Program-made: the position numbers and the translations under genes | Shown here: piece after piece, positions 6,620 to 14,636 of the stretch | Layout of the letters: each line of letters opens with the position of its first letter | Numbering within the stretch: position 1 is the first letter of the stretch | DNA from: Thermoplasmata archaeon | Lineage (GTDB): Archaea; Thermoplasmatota; Thermoplasmata; SG8-5 | Direction: 5' to 3' | DNA length: 17,567 nucleotides | Assembly (NCBI GenBank): GCA_030655715.1 | Contig: JAUSPR010000188.1 | Location: 1-17,567, forward strand | The notes under the pieces: generated by a model | The model's input: the letters and a program-made list of their open reading frames with translations, nothing else | Database searches by the model: none | What the model was told of the DNA's origin: nothing

Positions 6620-7548
6620 AATATGCACTATTCCTGGGATGTACAATTCCTATAAGAGGCCAGAATTACGAGATATCCGCACGGAAGGTTGCAGAAGCCT
6701 TGGGCATGGAGTTTGTCGATATTGAAGAATTTGGATGTTGCGGTTTTCCTGTGAAATCCACAGATGCAAAGGCGACAACACTTCTTGCAGCACGCAATCT
6801 GGCTTTTGCCTCCAGGGAGGGGCTGGAAATATGCACTCTCTGCAATGCCTGCACAGCTGTTCTGAGCGGGGCCGCCAAGAAGCTTGACAATGATGAGAAA
6901 TTGAGGAACATTATCAATGAGGAATTGAAAGAAATAGGTCTTGAGTACAAGCCAGGCGTTAAAGTAAGGCATTTCTCAAGAATATTGTTCGAGGATTTCG
7001 GACCGGAAATAATTTCAAAGACAGTCAAGGCCGATATGAGTGATTTCTCTTTTTCAATCCATTACGGATGTCATTACCTTCGCCCCCATGATATGTATGA
7101 TGGGTTCGATAATCCCGAGAACCCAGTTACCGTTGAAAAGCTGACAGAGGCCACAGGAGCCAGGGTTCAGGATTACAAGGGCAAGTTGGAATGCTGTGGT
7201 GGCGCAATTCTCGGAGTTGACCAGGATATCGCCCTAAGAATGGCTGGAAAGAAGCTGGGCAATGTAACTTCAAATAATGTTGATGCCCTGATTACTATTT
7301 GCCCATTCTGCACTATCATGTATGAAGATAATCAAAAAAAGATTGAGGAAGTTTTGGAGAAGGAGTTCAATCTCCCAGTACTATATTATCCGCAGGTTCT
7401 AGGATTGGCCATGGGCATAGACCCGAAAGAACTTGGATTCAGATTAAATAAGGTGAAAACCAAAGACCTTCTTCAAAAATTTGAGGATGCTAACCCTCCA
7501 GAAACTTCAGGTTCAAATGAGCCAGTAACACAGGAGGCCATCCAATGA
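6616..7548 (+). CDS. hdrB: Heterodisulfide reductase subunit B-like protein (two CCG domains)
   Basis: This 310-residue protein has two full CCG motifs: Cys 9, 41-42, 73/76 and Cys 152, 193-194, 229/232, matching the CxnCCxnCxxC signature that binds noncubane [4Fe-4S] clusters in HdrB. These clusters reduce or oxidise a disulfide bond. Both are intact, unlike some HdrB paralogues that have lost one. AAGGAG at 6602-6607 is well placed for the ATG, and the start overlaps hdrC by 4 bases. The last 30 or so residues are polar and probably disordered. In this setting the disulfide could be the lipoyl group on the GcvH-like carrier instead of a free heterodisulfide; that is inference. Confidence 0.9.
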   Translation: MKYALFLGCTIPIRGQNYEISARKVAEALGMEFVDIEEFGCCGFPVKSTDAKATTLLAARNLAFASREGLEICTLCNACTAVLSGAAKKLDNDEKLRNIINEELKEIGLEYKPGVKVRHFSRILFEDFGPEIISKTVKADMSDFSFSIHYGCHYLRPHDMYDGFDNPENPVTVEKLTEATGARVQDYKGKLECCGGAILGVDQDIALRMAGKKLGNVTSNNVDALITICPFCTIMYEDNQKKIEEVLEKEFNLPVLYYPQVLGLAMGIDPKELGFRLNKVKTKDLLQKFEDANPPETSGSNEPVTQEAIQ

Positions 7549-10500
7549 GCAAAGTTGGTGCAGTATTGGTGGTTGGTGGCGGGATTGGTGGTATGCAATC
7601 TGCTCTGGATCTTGCCAATTCAGGATTTAAAGTATATCTCTTGGAAGAGAAGCCTGCCATCGGTGGCGTCATGGCCCAGCTGGACAAGACATTTCCGACG
7701 AATGACTGCTCGATGTGCATAATGTCCCCGAAATTGGTAGATGTTGGCAGGCATCCCAATATTGAACTCATCACCTATGCTGACCTGGAAGAGGTTACGG
7801 GCGACGTAGGAAATTTCAAAATCAGGGTGAAAAAGAAGGCAGGATTCGTTGATATGGAAAACTGTACTGGCTGTGGTGAATGCGCCCTTGTTTGCCCGGT
7901 TAATCTTGCATCAGAATTCGAAGAGGGCCTTACAACCAGAAATGCCATTTACAAATTATACCCGCAGGCCATACCAAACGTTTTCACCATTGAAAAGAAC
8001 GGGACATCTCCGTGCAAAATCGGATGTCCAGCTAGTGTAAATGTCCATGCATATGTTGCACTTACTTCACAGGGAAAATTTGACGAGGCACTGACCGTTG
8101 TAAGACGGACACTTCCATTCCCATCAATATGTGGGAGAACATGCCATCACCCCTGCGAAAGCGAGTGCAATAGAAAAGAGATTGACGAGCCAATCGCCAT
8201 CAGGCCAATAAAACGTTTTCTTATTGACAGGGCCAGGGAGAACAATGAAGATTCACTGGAACCTATATCTCCAGACAAAGATGAAAAAGTCGCAATAGTG
8301 GGCGCGGGACCAGCTGGTCTGGCTTGCGGTGCAAAGCTTCTTGAGATGGGTTACCATGTAACTATATTTGACAGCTCGCCCGAGCCAGGCGGCCTAATGA
8401 CCAATTGCCTTCCAGATTATCGTATCCCGCGAGACATTGCCATGTATGATGTTAAACGACTTCTGGACCACGGCCTCGAAGTAAAAAGCGGTGTCAAGAT
8501 TGGAAGAGATATTACAATGGACGATCTGAGGAAAAATCATGACGCCATATTCATTGCCATTGGAGCACAGGGTTCTGCACCTCTGGACATTCAGGGCGTT
8601 GACCTTCAGGGTGTTGCCTATGGTATGGATTATCTCATAGACTCAAAGAACGGGAATAAACCAGATTATCAGGGTAAGAAGGTAGCAGTCATTGGAGGCG
8701 GAAATGTAGCCATTGATTGTGCCCGTGCGGCTCTTCGTTTCGGTGCCGATGTGAGTATTGTATATCGACGCGCAAGGGAGCAAATGCCTGCCTATGAGTG
8801 GGAAATAGAGGAAGCTGAAGAGGAAGGCATACATTTCCATTACCTGGCTTCTCCCAATAAAATTGCCGGAGAAGATGGCAAGGCTATCGGTCTTGAGTGC
8901 ACCAAAATGGAGCTGGGAGAACCGGATGAGAGCGGCAGGAGACGCCCCATTCCGATTGAAGGGTCGGAGTTCATGCTGGACATAGACACAGTAATAATTG
9001 CCATCGGCCAGAAACCAGAAACAGTCGGTTTCGAAGAACTCAAAATGACCTCACGCGGAACAATAGAAATTGATGCTATCACATTGCAAACCAATGTTCC
9101 AGGTATTTTTGCAGGTGGCGATATCACAAGAGGGCCAGCATCGATAATCGAGGCGGTTGCCGATGCCAATGAGGCAGTAATATCAATTGACAGGTATCTC
9201 AAAGGAGAAAACTTGAATGAAAATCGTTGCATTGATCATATTGTTGCGGATTTGCCTGAGGGCAATATAAAAATCCAGCATAGAATAAACCCCACCATGT
9301 CAGATGTGGCGGAAAGGGTGAGTTGTTTCGCAGAAGTGGAGCATTGCTTCACCGAGGAGCAGGCTGTTGCCGAGGCATCCAGATGTCTGAACTGCGCAGT
9401 TTGTTCCGAATGCCTTCTTTGCGTGGACGCTTGCGAGGCAAATTGCATAACTCATGATATGATGGATACATTCATAGAATTTGAAGTTGGCTCCATCATT
9501 CTGGCTCCAGGGTTCGAGAAATTTAATGCACGACTAAAGTCTGAATATGGCTATGGCAGGCATGCCAATGTGATAACTTCCCTGGAGTTCGAGCGAGTTT
9601 TATCTGCATCTGGACCTTTCGAGGGGCATGTTGTTAGGCCATCGGATCGCAAGGAACCGAAGAAAATTGCATGGCTCCAATGCGTCGGTTCAAGGGACCA
9701 GGAATTTGGCAATAATTACTGTTCTTCGGTTTGCTGTACTTATGCTATAAAAGAAGCTGTGATAGCCAAAGAGCATGTATCCACCATAGAACCAACAATA
9801 TTCTTCATAGACATGAGAACCTTTGGAAAGGGATTCGAAGCTTATTACAACAGGGCGAAGGACGAGTACGGTGTTAGATTCATAAGATGCAGAATATCCG
9901 AAATCAATGAAGACCCAATCACCAAAAACCTGCTCATCAAGTATGAAACAGAGAATGGAGAACTTATTGCTGAAGAATTTGACTTGGCTGTTCTCTCAAT
10001 TGGTCTTCAACCAACCGATGGAGTTAGGAAACTTGCGGGCAAGCTGGGTGTAGAACTGAACAAATGGGGTTTCTGTAAGACTGGTGAATTTACACCAGTG
10101 GAAACCACGCGGCCTGGCATTATGGCCTGCGGCGCATTCTCCGGTCCAAAGGACATACCCGAGACAGTTATGGAAGCCTCTGGAGCAGCAGCGAAGGCCG
10201 GCGGATTGATATCATCGGAACGTTTTACAGCAGTTCAAAAAAGGGAGTATCCCCCAGAGAGGGATGTTTCAGGTGAGGCTCCGCGAATTGGTGTTTTCAT
10301 CTGTCACTGTGGAATTAACATAGGGGCTTATGTGGATGTACCATCCCTTGTGGATTATGCAAAGACCTTGCCATATGTTGTATATGCCGAGGAGAACCTG
10401 TACACCTGCTCTCAGGATACCCAGAAGAAGATTGTGGAGGCCATCAATGAGCATGGGCTGAACCGCGTCATAGTATCATCATGCACACCAAGAACTCATG

Positions 10501-11945
10501 AACCATTGTTCCAGGAGACAATTCGGGAAGCTGGACTCAATCCGCATCTTTTTGAGATGGCAAACATCAGGGACCAATGCTCCTGGGTGCACATGAACAA
10601 CAATGAAATTGCCACCAGCAAAGCAGCAGATCTCATTAGAATGGCAGTTGCCAAGGCCAAGCTGAAACAGCCACTTCCGTTACAAACCGTGGAAATAATC
10701 CAGAAGGGACTGGTTATTGGTGGCGGTTTAGCTGGCATGATATCTGCTCTGTCCATAGCAGAGCAGGGATTCCCTGTTCATTTAGTAGAGAAGGAAAAAC
10801 AGCTTGGTGGAAACCTTCGCAACATACATTTCACACTGGATAGCGATGATGTCCACTCATACATGAACACACTCATAAATGAGGTTGAGAACGAACCGCT
10901 TATAACTGTCCACAAGGATGCCAGGATAAATGAGGTCAAGGGTTTCATAGGTAATTTCGTCACCACATTGGGAAATGAGGCAGGAAGTACTGAAATCAAT
11001 AGCGGCATAATAATCGTGGCCACTGGCGCCGAGGAATCCAAGCCCAAGGAATATCTCTATGGTACGGATGAGAGGGTAGTAACTCAGTTGGGATTCGAAA
11101 AGATGATATCTGATGGCCAGGACCTTGGCCAAAAGACAATAGTTATGATACAGTGCGTGGGTTCCAGGGAGAAAGATCGACCGTATTGCAGTCGTGTCTG
11201 CTGTGCTGATGCCGTAAAGAACTCGATAAGGACGAAGAAAAGACATCCAGATGCCCAGGTATTCATCCTTTACCGTGACATGAGAACTTACGGATTTAAA
11301 GAGGAGTACTACGAGAAGGCCAGGGAGTTGGGGGTCATATTCATCAGATACGATGAGGGTGACAAGCCAGTGGTTACAAAAGGTGCAGATGGAATAGAAG
11401 TCCTGACCAAGGACCACATATTAAGCGAACCATTCCTGATAAATGCCGATGTGCTGGTACTTAGTTCGGCTATAGTGCCCAGGGCAGATACCGAGGAACT
11501 GGCTCAGATGCTCAAGGTCCCTTTGAACGAGGACAGGTTCTTCCTGGAAGCTCATGTCAAGCTAAAGCCAGTCGATTTCGCAACAGAAGGCATATTTCTA
11601 GCTGGAATGGCCCACTCCCCAAAGACCATAACCGAAACAATATCCCAGGCATATGCTGCCGCATCCCGTGCCACAACCATAATTTCTATGAAAGAGCATG
11701 TGACCGAGGCCACCATAGCATCTGTGACTGACAATCTATGCAGTGGGTGCGGTTTATGTGTCGAGGCATGTCCATATTCTGCCATCGAATTAACTGAAAA
11801 GGGCATAGCCAATGTAAACTCCGCACTCTGCAAGGGCTGTGGACTATGCAATGCAACATGCCGTTCAGGCGCAATCCAGCAACATGGATTTACTGACCAC
11901 CAGATGCTCTTCATGATAAAAGGCTCGCTGAATGAGATGTTCTGA
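7545..11945 (+). CDS. hdrA: Giant HdrA: tandem HdrA with an inserted GltD/NfnB-like NAD(P)H module
   Basis: At 1466 residues this is over twice the size of methanogen HdrA (about 650). Order of parts: FAD loop GGGIGG (11-16); first half of the inserted ferredoxin (Cys 107/110/113/117); then, where the second cluster should follow, a GltD/NfnB-type module with its own N-terminal Cys set (157/161, 196/200/204/208), an FAD site VGAGPAG (252-258) and a second nucleotide site IGGGNVA (383-389); a Cys-rich stretch (614-634, eight Cys) resuming HdrA; the HdrA core CVGSRD (713-718) with YCSSVCC. A second HdrA begins at about 914 with the N-terminal domain (CHCG 920-923, C955, SSCT 978-981), FAD loop GGGLAG (1059-1064), CVGSRE (1204-1209) and two terminal [4Fe-4S] motifs (1399-1409, 1429-1439). 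AGGAGG at 7532-7537 and a 4-base overlap with hdrB fix the start. The protein likely bifurcates or confurcates electrons with NAD(P)H. Confidence 0.88.
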   Translation: MSKVGAVLVVGGGIGGMQSALDLANSGFKVYLLEEKPAIGGVMAQLDKTFPTNDCSMCIMSPKLVDVGRHPNIELITYADLEEVTGDVGNFKIRVKKKAGFVDMENCTGCGECALVCPVNLASEFEEGLTTRNAIYKLYPQAIPNVFTIEKNGTSPCKIGCPASVNVHAYVALTSQGKFDEALTVVRRTLPFPSICGRTCHHPCESECNRKEIDEPIAIRPIKRFLIDRARENNEDSLEPISPDKDEKVAIVGAGPAGLACGAKLLEMGYHVTIFDSSPEPGGLMTNCLPDYRIPRDIAMYDVKRLLDHGLEVKSGVKIGRDITMDDLRKNHDAIFIAIGAQGSAPLDIQGVDLQGVAYGMDYLIDSKNGNKPDYQGKKVAVIGGGNVAIDCARAALRFGADVSIVYRRAREQMPAYEWEIEEAEEEGIHFHYLASPNKIAGEDGKAIGLECTKMELGEPDESGRRRPIPIEGSEFMLDIDTVIIAIGQKPETVGFEELKMTSRGTIEIDAITLQTNVPGIFAGGDITRGPASIIEAVADANEAVISIDRYLKGENLNENRCIDHIVADLPEGNIKIQHRINPTMSDVAERVSCFAEVEHCFTEEQAVAEASRCLNCAVCSECLLCVDACEANCITHDMMDTFIEFEVGSIILAPGFEKFNARLKSEYGYGRHANVITSLEFERVLSASGPFEGHVVRPSDRKEPKKIAWLQCVGSRDQEFGNNYCSSVCCTYAIKEAVIAKEHVSTIEPTIFFIDMRTFGKGFEAYYNRAKDEYGVRFIRCRISEINEDPITKNLLIKYETENGELIAEEFDLAVLSIGLQPTDGVRKLAGKLGVELNKWGFCKTGEFTPVETTRPGIMACGAFSGPKDIPETVMEASGAAAKAGGLISSERFTAVQKREYPPERDVSGEAPRIGVFICHCGINIGAYVDVPSLVDYAKTLPYVVYAEENLYTCSQDTQKKIVEAINEHGLNRVIVSSCTPRTHEPLFQETIREAGLNPHLFEMANIRDQCSWVHMNNNEIATSKAADLIRMAVAKAKLKQPLPLQTVEIIQKGLVIGGGLAGMISALSIAEQGFPVHLVEKEKQLGGNLRNIHFTLDSDDVHSYMNTLINEVENEPLITVHKDARINEVKGFIGNFVTTLGNEAGSTEINSGIIIVATGAEESKPKEYLYGTDERVVTQLGFEKMISDGQDLGQKTIVMIQCVGSREKDRPYCSRVCCADAVKNSIRTKKRHPDAQVFILYRDMRTYGFKEEYYEKARELGVIFIRYDEGDKPVVTKGADGIEVLTKDHILSEPFLINADVLVLSSAIVPRADTEELAQMLKVPLNEDRFFLEAHVKLKPVDFATEGIFLAGMAHSPKTITETISQAYAAASRATTIISMKEHVTEATIASVTDNLCSGCGLCVEACPYSAIELTEKGIANVNSALCKGCGLCNATCRSGAIQQHGFTDHQMLFMIKGSLNEMF

Positions 11946-11990
11946 ATAGGTATGCAGATGAAGCAGTAAGAAATAAATCTTAGTGATAAA

Positions 11991-12191
11991 GGCCGGGAAC
12001 CCCCCGCTTTTTAAGCCGGGGATGATAGGCCATTTACACGAATATTACAAAAAGAGATCCGCCATGGGCCGTGTATATATCAACACATGAAATCAAAGCC
12101 ATTTGGCTTTGATAAATTAGGTACATGGCTACCTGTGTAAACTTCCAGCCCTGGCAACAAACTCCAGCTCCTTTAGGGGCTGGTAGTTTAC
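11991..12191 (+). repeat. Structured non-coding repeat, copy 2 (IS200/IS605 right-end or omega-RNA-like)
   Basis: This is the second copy of the 40-231 repeat, in the same orientation. Hairpin a is CCCCG/CGGGG within 12001-12021, different in sequence from copy 1 but in the same place. The closing stem is GCCATG 12061-12066 with CATGGC 12124-12129. Hairpin b is GTGT 12071-12074 with ACAC 12083-12086, and hairpin c is ATCAAAGCC 12092-12100 with GGCTTTGAT 12105-12113. The 3' block 12137-12191 is almost identical to copy 1. It fills the space between the converging hdrA and gcvH-like genes, and its terminal TTTA supplies the stop codon of the latter. There is no coding potential of note. Copy 2 lets the folding be tested by covariation, which supports a conserved RNA or single-stranded DNA structure. 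Confidence 0.6.
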
Positions 12192-12622
12192 TGTTTCTTG
12201 CTGTCAATTTCGGCAATTTCCTTATGAACCCAATCTACAAGCGCGACGCCTTGCATAAGATTAGCGAGTTCTCCATCCAGGTCGGAAGGTTTCAGAATCA
12301 TTATCCAGCCGTTTCCGTATGGATCTTTGTTGATGAGGGTGCAATCATCCTCCAGGTCTTCGTTTACCGACAGAATCTCGCCGGATAGCGGAGAAACAAA
12401 CTTGCCAACCCATTTGGCGGACTGGATTTTCCCGCAGGTCTCTCCCTGTTCAACGTCATCGCCCTCGAATGGTAGGTCGATGTACGTGGTGTCACCAGAG
12501 TTTTTCTGATAAAAATCATTCATTCCGACCTTCACGGTGCCGTCATCCAGCTTTCTCACCCAGGCATAATCCTTATGATAAAATAACTCATCAGGCATAT
12601 TGAATCCTTCTATATCTGCCAT
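12188..12622 (-). CDS. gcvH: GcvH-like lipoyl carrier protein (LbpA-like)
   Basis: This 144-residue protein has the GcvH fold pattern: H16-xx-YAWV early, GMNDF (33-37), then the lipoyl hairpin in which K70 in QSAKWVGKFVSP aligns with the modified lysine of GcvH (classically ESVKA...YSP), then PLSGEI, NEDLEDD and GNGWIM. The classic ESVKA is replaced by QSAKW. In sHdr sulfur oxidisers, GcvH-like proteins called LbpA are lipoylated and serve the Hdr-like complex rather than glycine cleavage. Here no gcvT or gcvP is visible, while two LipS-type synthases lie directly upstream and a ligase sits in the hdr operon, so an LbpA role is more likely. GGTGAT before the ATG supports the start. The stop codon lies in the end of repeat copy 2, so the C-terminal tail may have been altered by its insertion. 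Confidence 0.88.
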   Translation of the reverse strand: MADIEGFNMPDELFYHKDYAWVRKLDDGTVKVGMNDFYQKNSGDTTYIDLPFEGDDVEQGETCGKIQSAKWVGKFVSPLSGEILSVNEDLEDDCTLINKDPYGNGWIMILKPSDLDGELANLMQGVALVDWVHKEIAEIDSKKQ

Positions 12623-12667
12623 ATAATCACCACTATTCGCGATGCCAATAATGTTTATTAAGCTTTC

Positions 12668-13696
12668 TCAAGACCAAAGCTGTTTTTTAATCAGAATAAT
12701 GTCTTCCTCTTCAGGGGAAAAGGCATAGTTCCTTATCTCTGGCCCGGGCACACAGTTTGCATATGGTCTGGTGCAGGCAACGACCCCATCTCTTCCAGCA
12801 CACCCGCTGGTTGTGAAGGGACTTCCTTTCCTGATTATGTTGTCCAGCTCTTCTTCCGGCAGACCGAAACCGTTCAGTCTCCCGGAAATATCAAACTTGA
12901 AATTGTTCGCCTTGCATATGCCCTCATCAATCAGGAATCTGGCAAGCTGAACCCTCCTGTATTGACCGATTGGCGGTTGCGGATGTTCAGCCAGCAGAGA
13001 ATCCCTTTCCGGGAAGAAAGAGAAAAGGTGGGTGCCCCCTCCCATGTCCCGAACCTTCTGAATTACCTCTATCATCTGGCACTCTGTCTCACCCAGCCCC
13101 ACTATCAGATGGGCGCCGGCCATGTCTTTGCCAAAGACCTCAATTGCCTCCTCAAGGCATTGCCAGTAACGCTCCCATCTGTGCGGGCCGCCTACCCCGC
13201 TGCCCCTGTATTTTTCGAACAGTTCCGGTGTGGCACAATCTATTGCAACGTCGACCATATCTGCCCCATCAGCCTTGTATTTGACAAGGTCTTCCTTTGT
13301 GGTAATAGTGGGCGTTATCAGAAGAGACACTGGCAGGTCCAGCCTTTCCTTCAACCTGAGTATTACTTGGGACGTATCTGACCTAGCTTTTCCGTTGGTG
13401 ACCATGGAGATGCACACCCGTTTGACGCGGTTTCCGATTTTGGACATACTGTCTATCATATCATCCCATGAGTATGTTGGCCAATCCACCCGGATAAAGC
13501 TCTTGTCGCCGTATTCTCCATGCCGTCTCGAGGATAGGCCGCAGTACGCGCAGCTGCCTGCACACCCGTCGTCATATGTGAGAAGTACATTAACACATGG
13601 TGATGTGGCATTCCTGTAGAATCGCCCCTTCTTGAAATCCATTGTCATGGCTGCGGCCAGGCTTGTTCTCAAATATTCCGGGGATTCACTTGTCAT
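12668..13696 (-). CDS. Radical SAM protein, LipS1/LipS2-type lipoate synthase component
   Basis: This 342-residue radical SAM enzyme has the CxxxCxxC motif at Cys 45/49/52 and a C-terminal Cys set at 299/308/315 (C-x8-C-x6-C) that could hold an auxiliary cluster as sulfur donor. In Thermococcus, two radical SAM proteins, LipS1 and LipS2, together insert the two sulfurs of lipoate, replacing LipA; pairs of such genes are found beside lipoyl carriers in sHdr clusters. This gene is followed by the GcvH-like gene (45-base gap) and overlaps the other radical SAM gene by 11 bases, which fits that pair well. The ribosome binding site is excellent (AAAGGAGGTG before the ATG). I cannot say which of the two is LipS1 and which LipS2. 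A BioB-like or other radical SAM role is the alternative. Confidence 0.78.
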   Translation of the reverse strand: MTSESPEYLRTSLAAAMTMDFKKGRFYRNATSPCVNVLLTYDDGCAGSCAYCGLSSRRHGEYGDKSFIRVDWPTYSWDDMIDSMSKIGNRVKRVCISMVTNGKARSDTSQVILRLKERLDLPVSLLITPTITTKEDLVKYKADGADMVDVAIDCATPELFEKYRGSGVGGPHRWERYWQCLEEAIEVFGKDMAGAHLIVGLGETECQMIEVIQKVRDMGGGTHLFSFFPERDSLLAEHPQPPIGQYRRVQLARFLIDEGICKANNFKFDISGRLNGFGLPEEELDNIIRKGSPFTTSGCAGRDGVVACTRPYANCVPGPEIRNYAFSPEEEDIILIKKQLWS

Positions 13697-14636
13697 CTTT
13701 CACCTCCTTTATGGCAAACGGAACCGAGCAGCATGTCCTCTGCCATTCGACTGTCAAACCATAATATTCTGCCCTTTTAATAGCTTCATCAGAGGGTATG
13801 GCCATCCTGTTCACGCCGCAATCCACGGCCAGCACATCGGTTTCCGGGCTGCGCCTGTCACGCGCGCATCCCAAGGATATTGGGATATCTGGCATTTCAA
13901 GCCTTGCCGTGGCAATTATCCTGGCTATATCTTCCGGGGATGGTGGGACGATGTCACACATGGGCGTCCCGCTGAGAGGCATCAGTGACACTATGACCAA
14001 AGCTTCTGGTCCATGCCTCTTTATCATCTGAATAGCTTCATATTCACCAGTTATCCGCCCATAATCCAATCCGACCACGATATGGGGCGCTGTGGGAATG
14101 CCAGCATGCTTGAGCGACTTCAGGGTGGATTCTATGGCCTCGGGGCCCGTATCCAGATGGAGCACGTTTTTCATTGTCTCGGCGTCGCCCACGACATCAA
14201 TCAGCGCCTGGTCGATGCCAGCCTCTTTCATGCGGCATGCCAGGTCCGGCCCGATTATTCCACCGTGCACCGAGATGTGAAGGCCTGTGCTTTCCTTGAC
14301 AGTCTTGATTGCCTCCAGAAAATCATCCCAGGGAAGTGTGCCATCCTTGCCGAACCCGCCTGTTATGAGGCATCCGATGTCCCCTTGTTTCTCAAGTTCA
14401 AGGCATGTATCTATCAGTTTTTGGGGTGTGGAGACATCAATCATTGGCTTCAGGAGTCTGGCCTTGCAGTGTTCGCAGAGAAGTTCGCAACTGCTGCCGG
14501 TAATCGAGATTGCAGAATATCTGCCCCATTTATCATGATATCGGAACATGCCGGGATGGTAGAATATTATCTTTTTTCCGTGTATTCTCCAAGAGGCTTC
14601 TCTGGCTTTTGCCATCAGTTCCTCAAGCTCGCTCAT
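13686..14636 (-). CDS. Radical SAM protein, second LipS1/LipS2-type lipoate synthase component
   Basis: This 316-residue protein has a radical SAM CxxxCxxC motif at Cys 50/54/57 (CELLCEHC), preceded by the IIFYHPGMF segment, and further conserved-looking cysteines at 257, 273 and 302-303 near the C-terminus that may bind a second cluster. It resembles the biotin-synthase-like branch to which LipS proteins belong. With the gene at 12668-13696 it would convert an octanoylated carrier to lipoyl. The frame remains open to a GTG at 14684 and an ATG at 14666, but those codons lie in the GC-rich palindromic tract at 14637-14753 and give a low-complexity peptide; ATG 14636 is the natural family start. 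It is the first gene of the minus-strand operon ending in the lipoyl carrier. The family call is good; the specific LipS number is unresolved. Confidence 0.76.
   Translation of the reverse strand: MSELEELMAKAREASWRIHGKKIIFYHPGMFRYHDKWGRYSAISITGSSCELLCEHCKARLLKPMIDVSTPQKLIDTCLELEKQGDIGCLITGGFGKDGTLPWDDFLEAIKTVKESTGLHISVHGGIIGPDLACRMKEAGIDQALIDVVGDAETMKNVLHLDTGPEAIESTLKSLKHAGIPTAPHIVVGLDYGRITGEYEAIQMIKRHGPEALVIVSLMPLSGTPMCDIVPPSPEDIARIIATARLEMPDIPISLGCARDRRSPETDVLAVDCGVNRMAIPSDEAIKRAEYYGLTVEWQRTCCSVPFAIKEVKDDK

Noticed and set aside
6131..11945. Methanogenic CoM-CoB heterodisulfide reductase
   Set aside because: HdrA architecture is very different, no methanogenesis genes are present, and lipoylation genes are interleaved.
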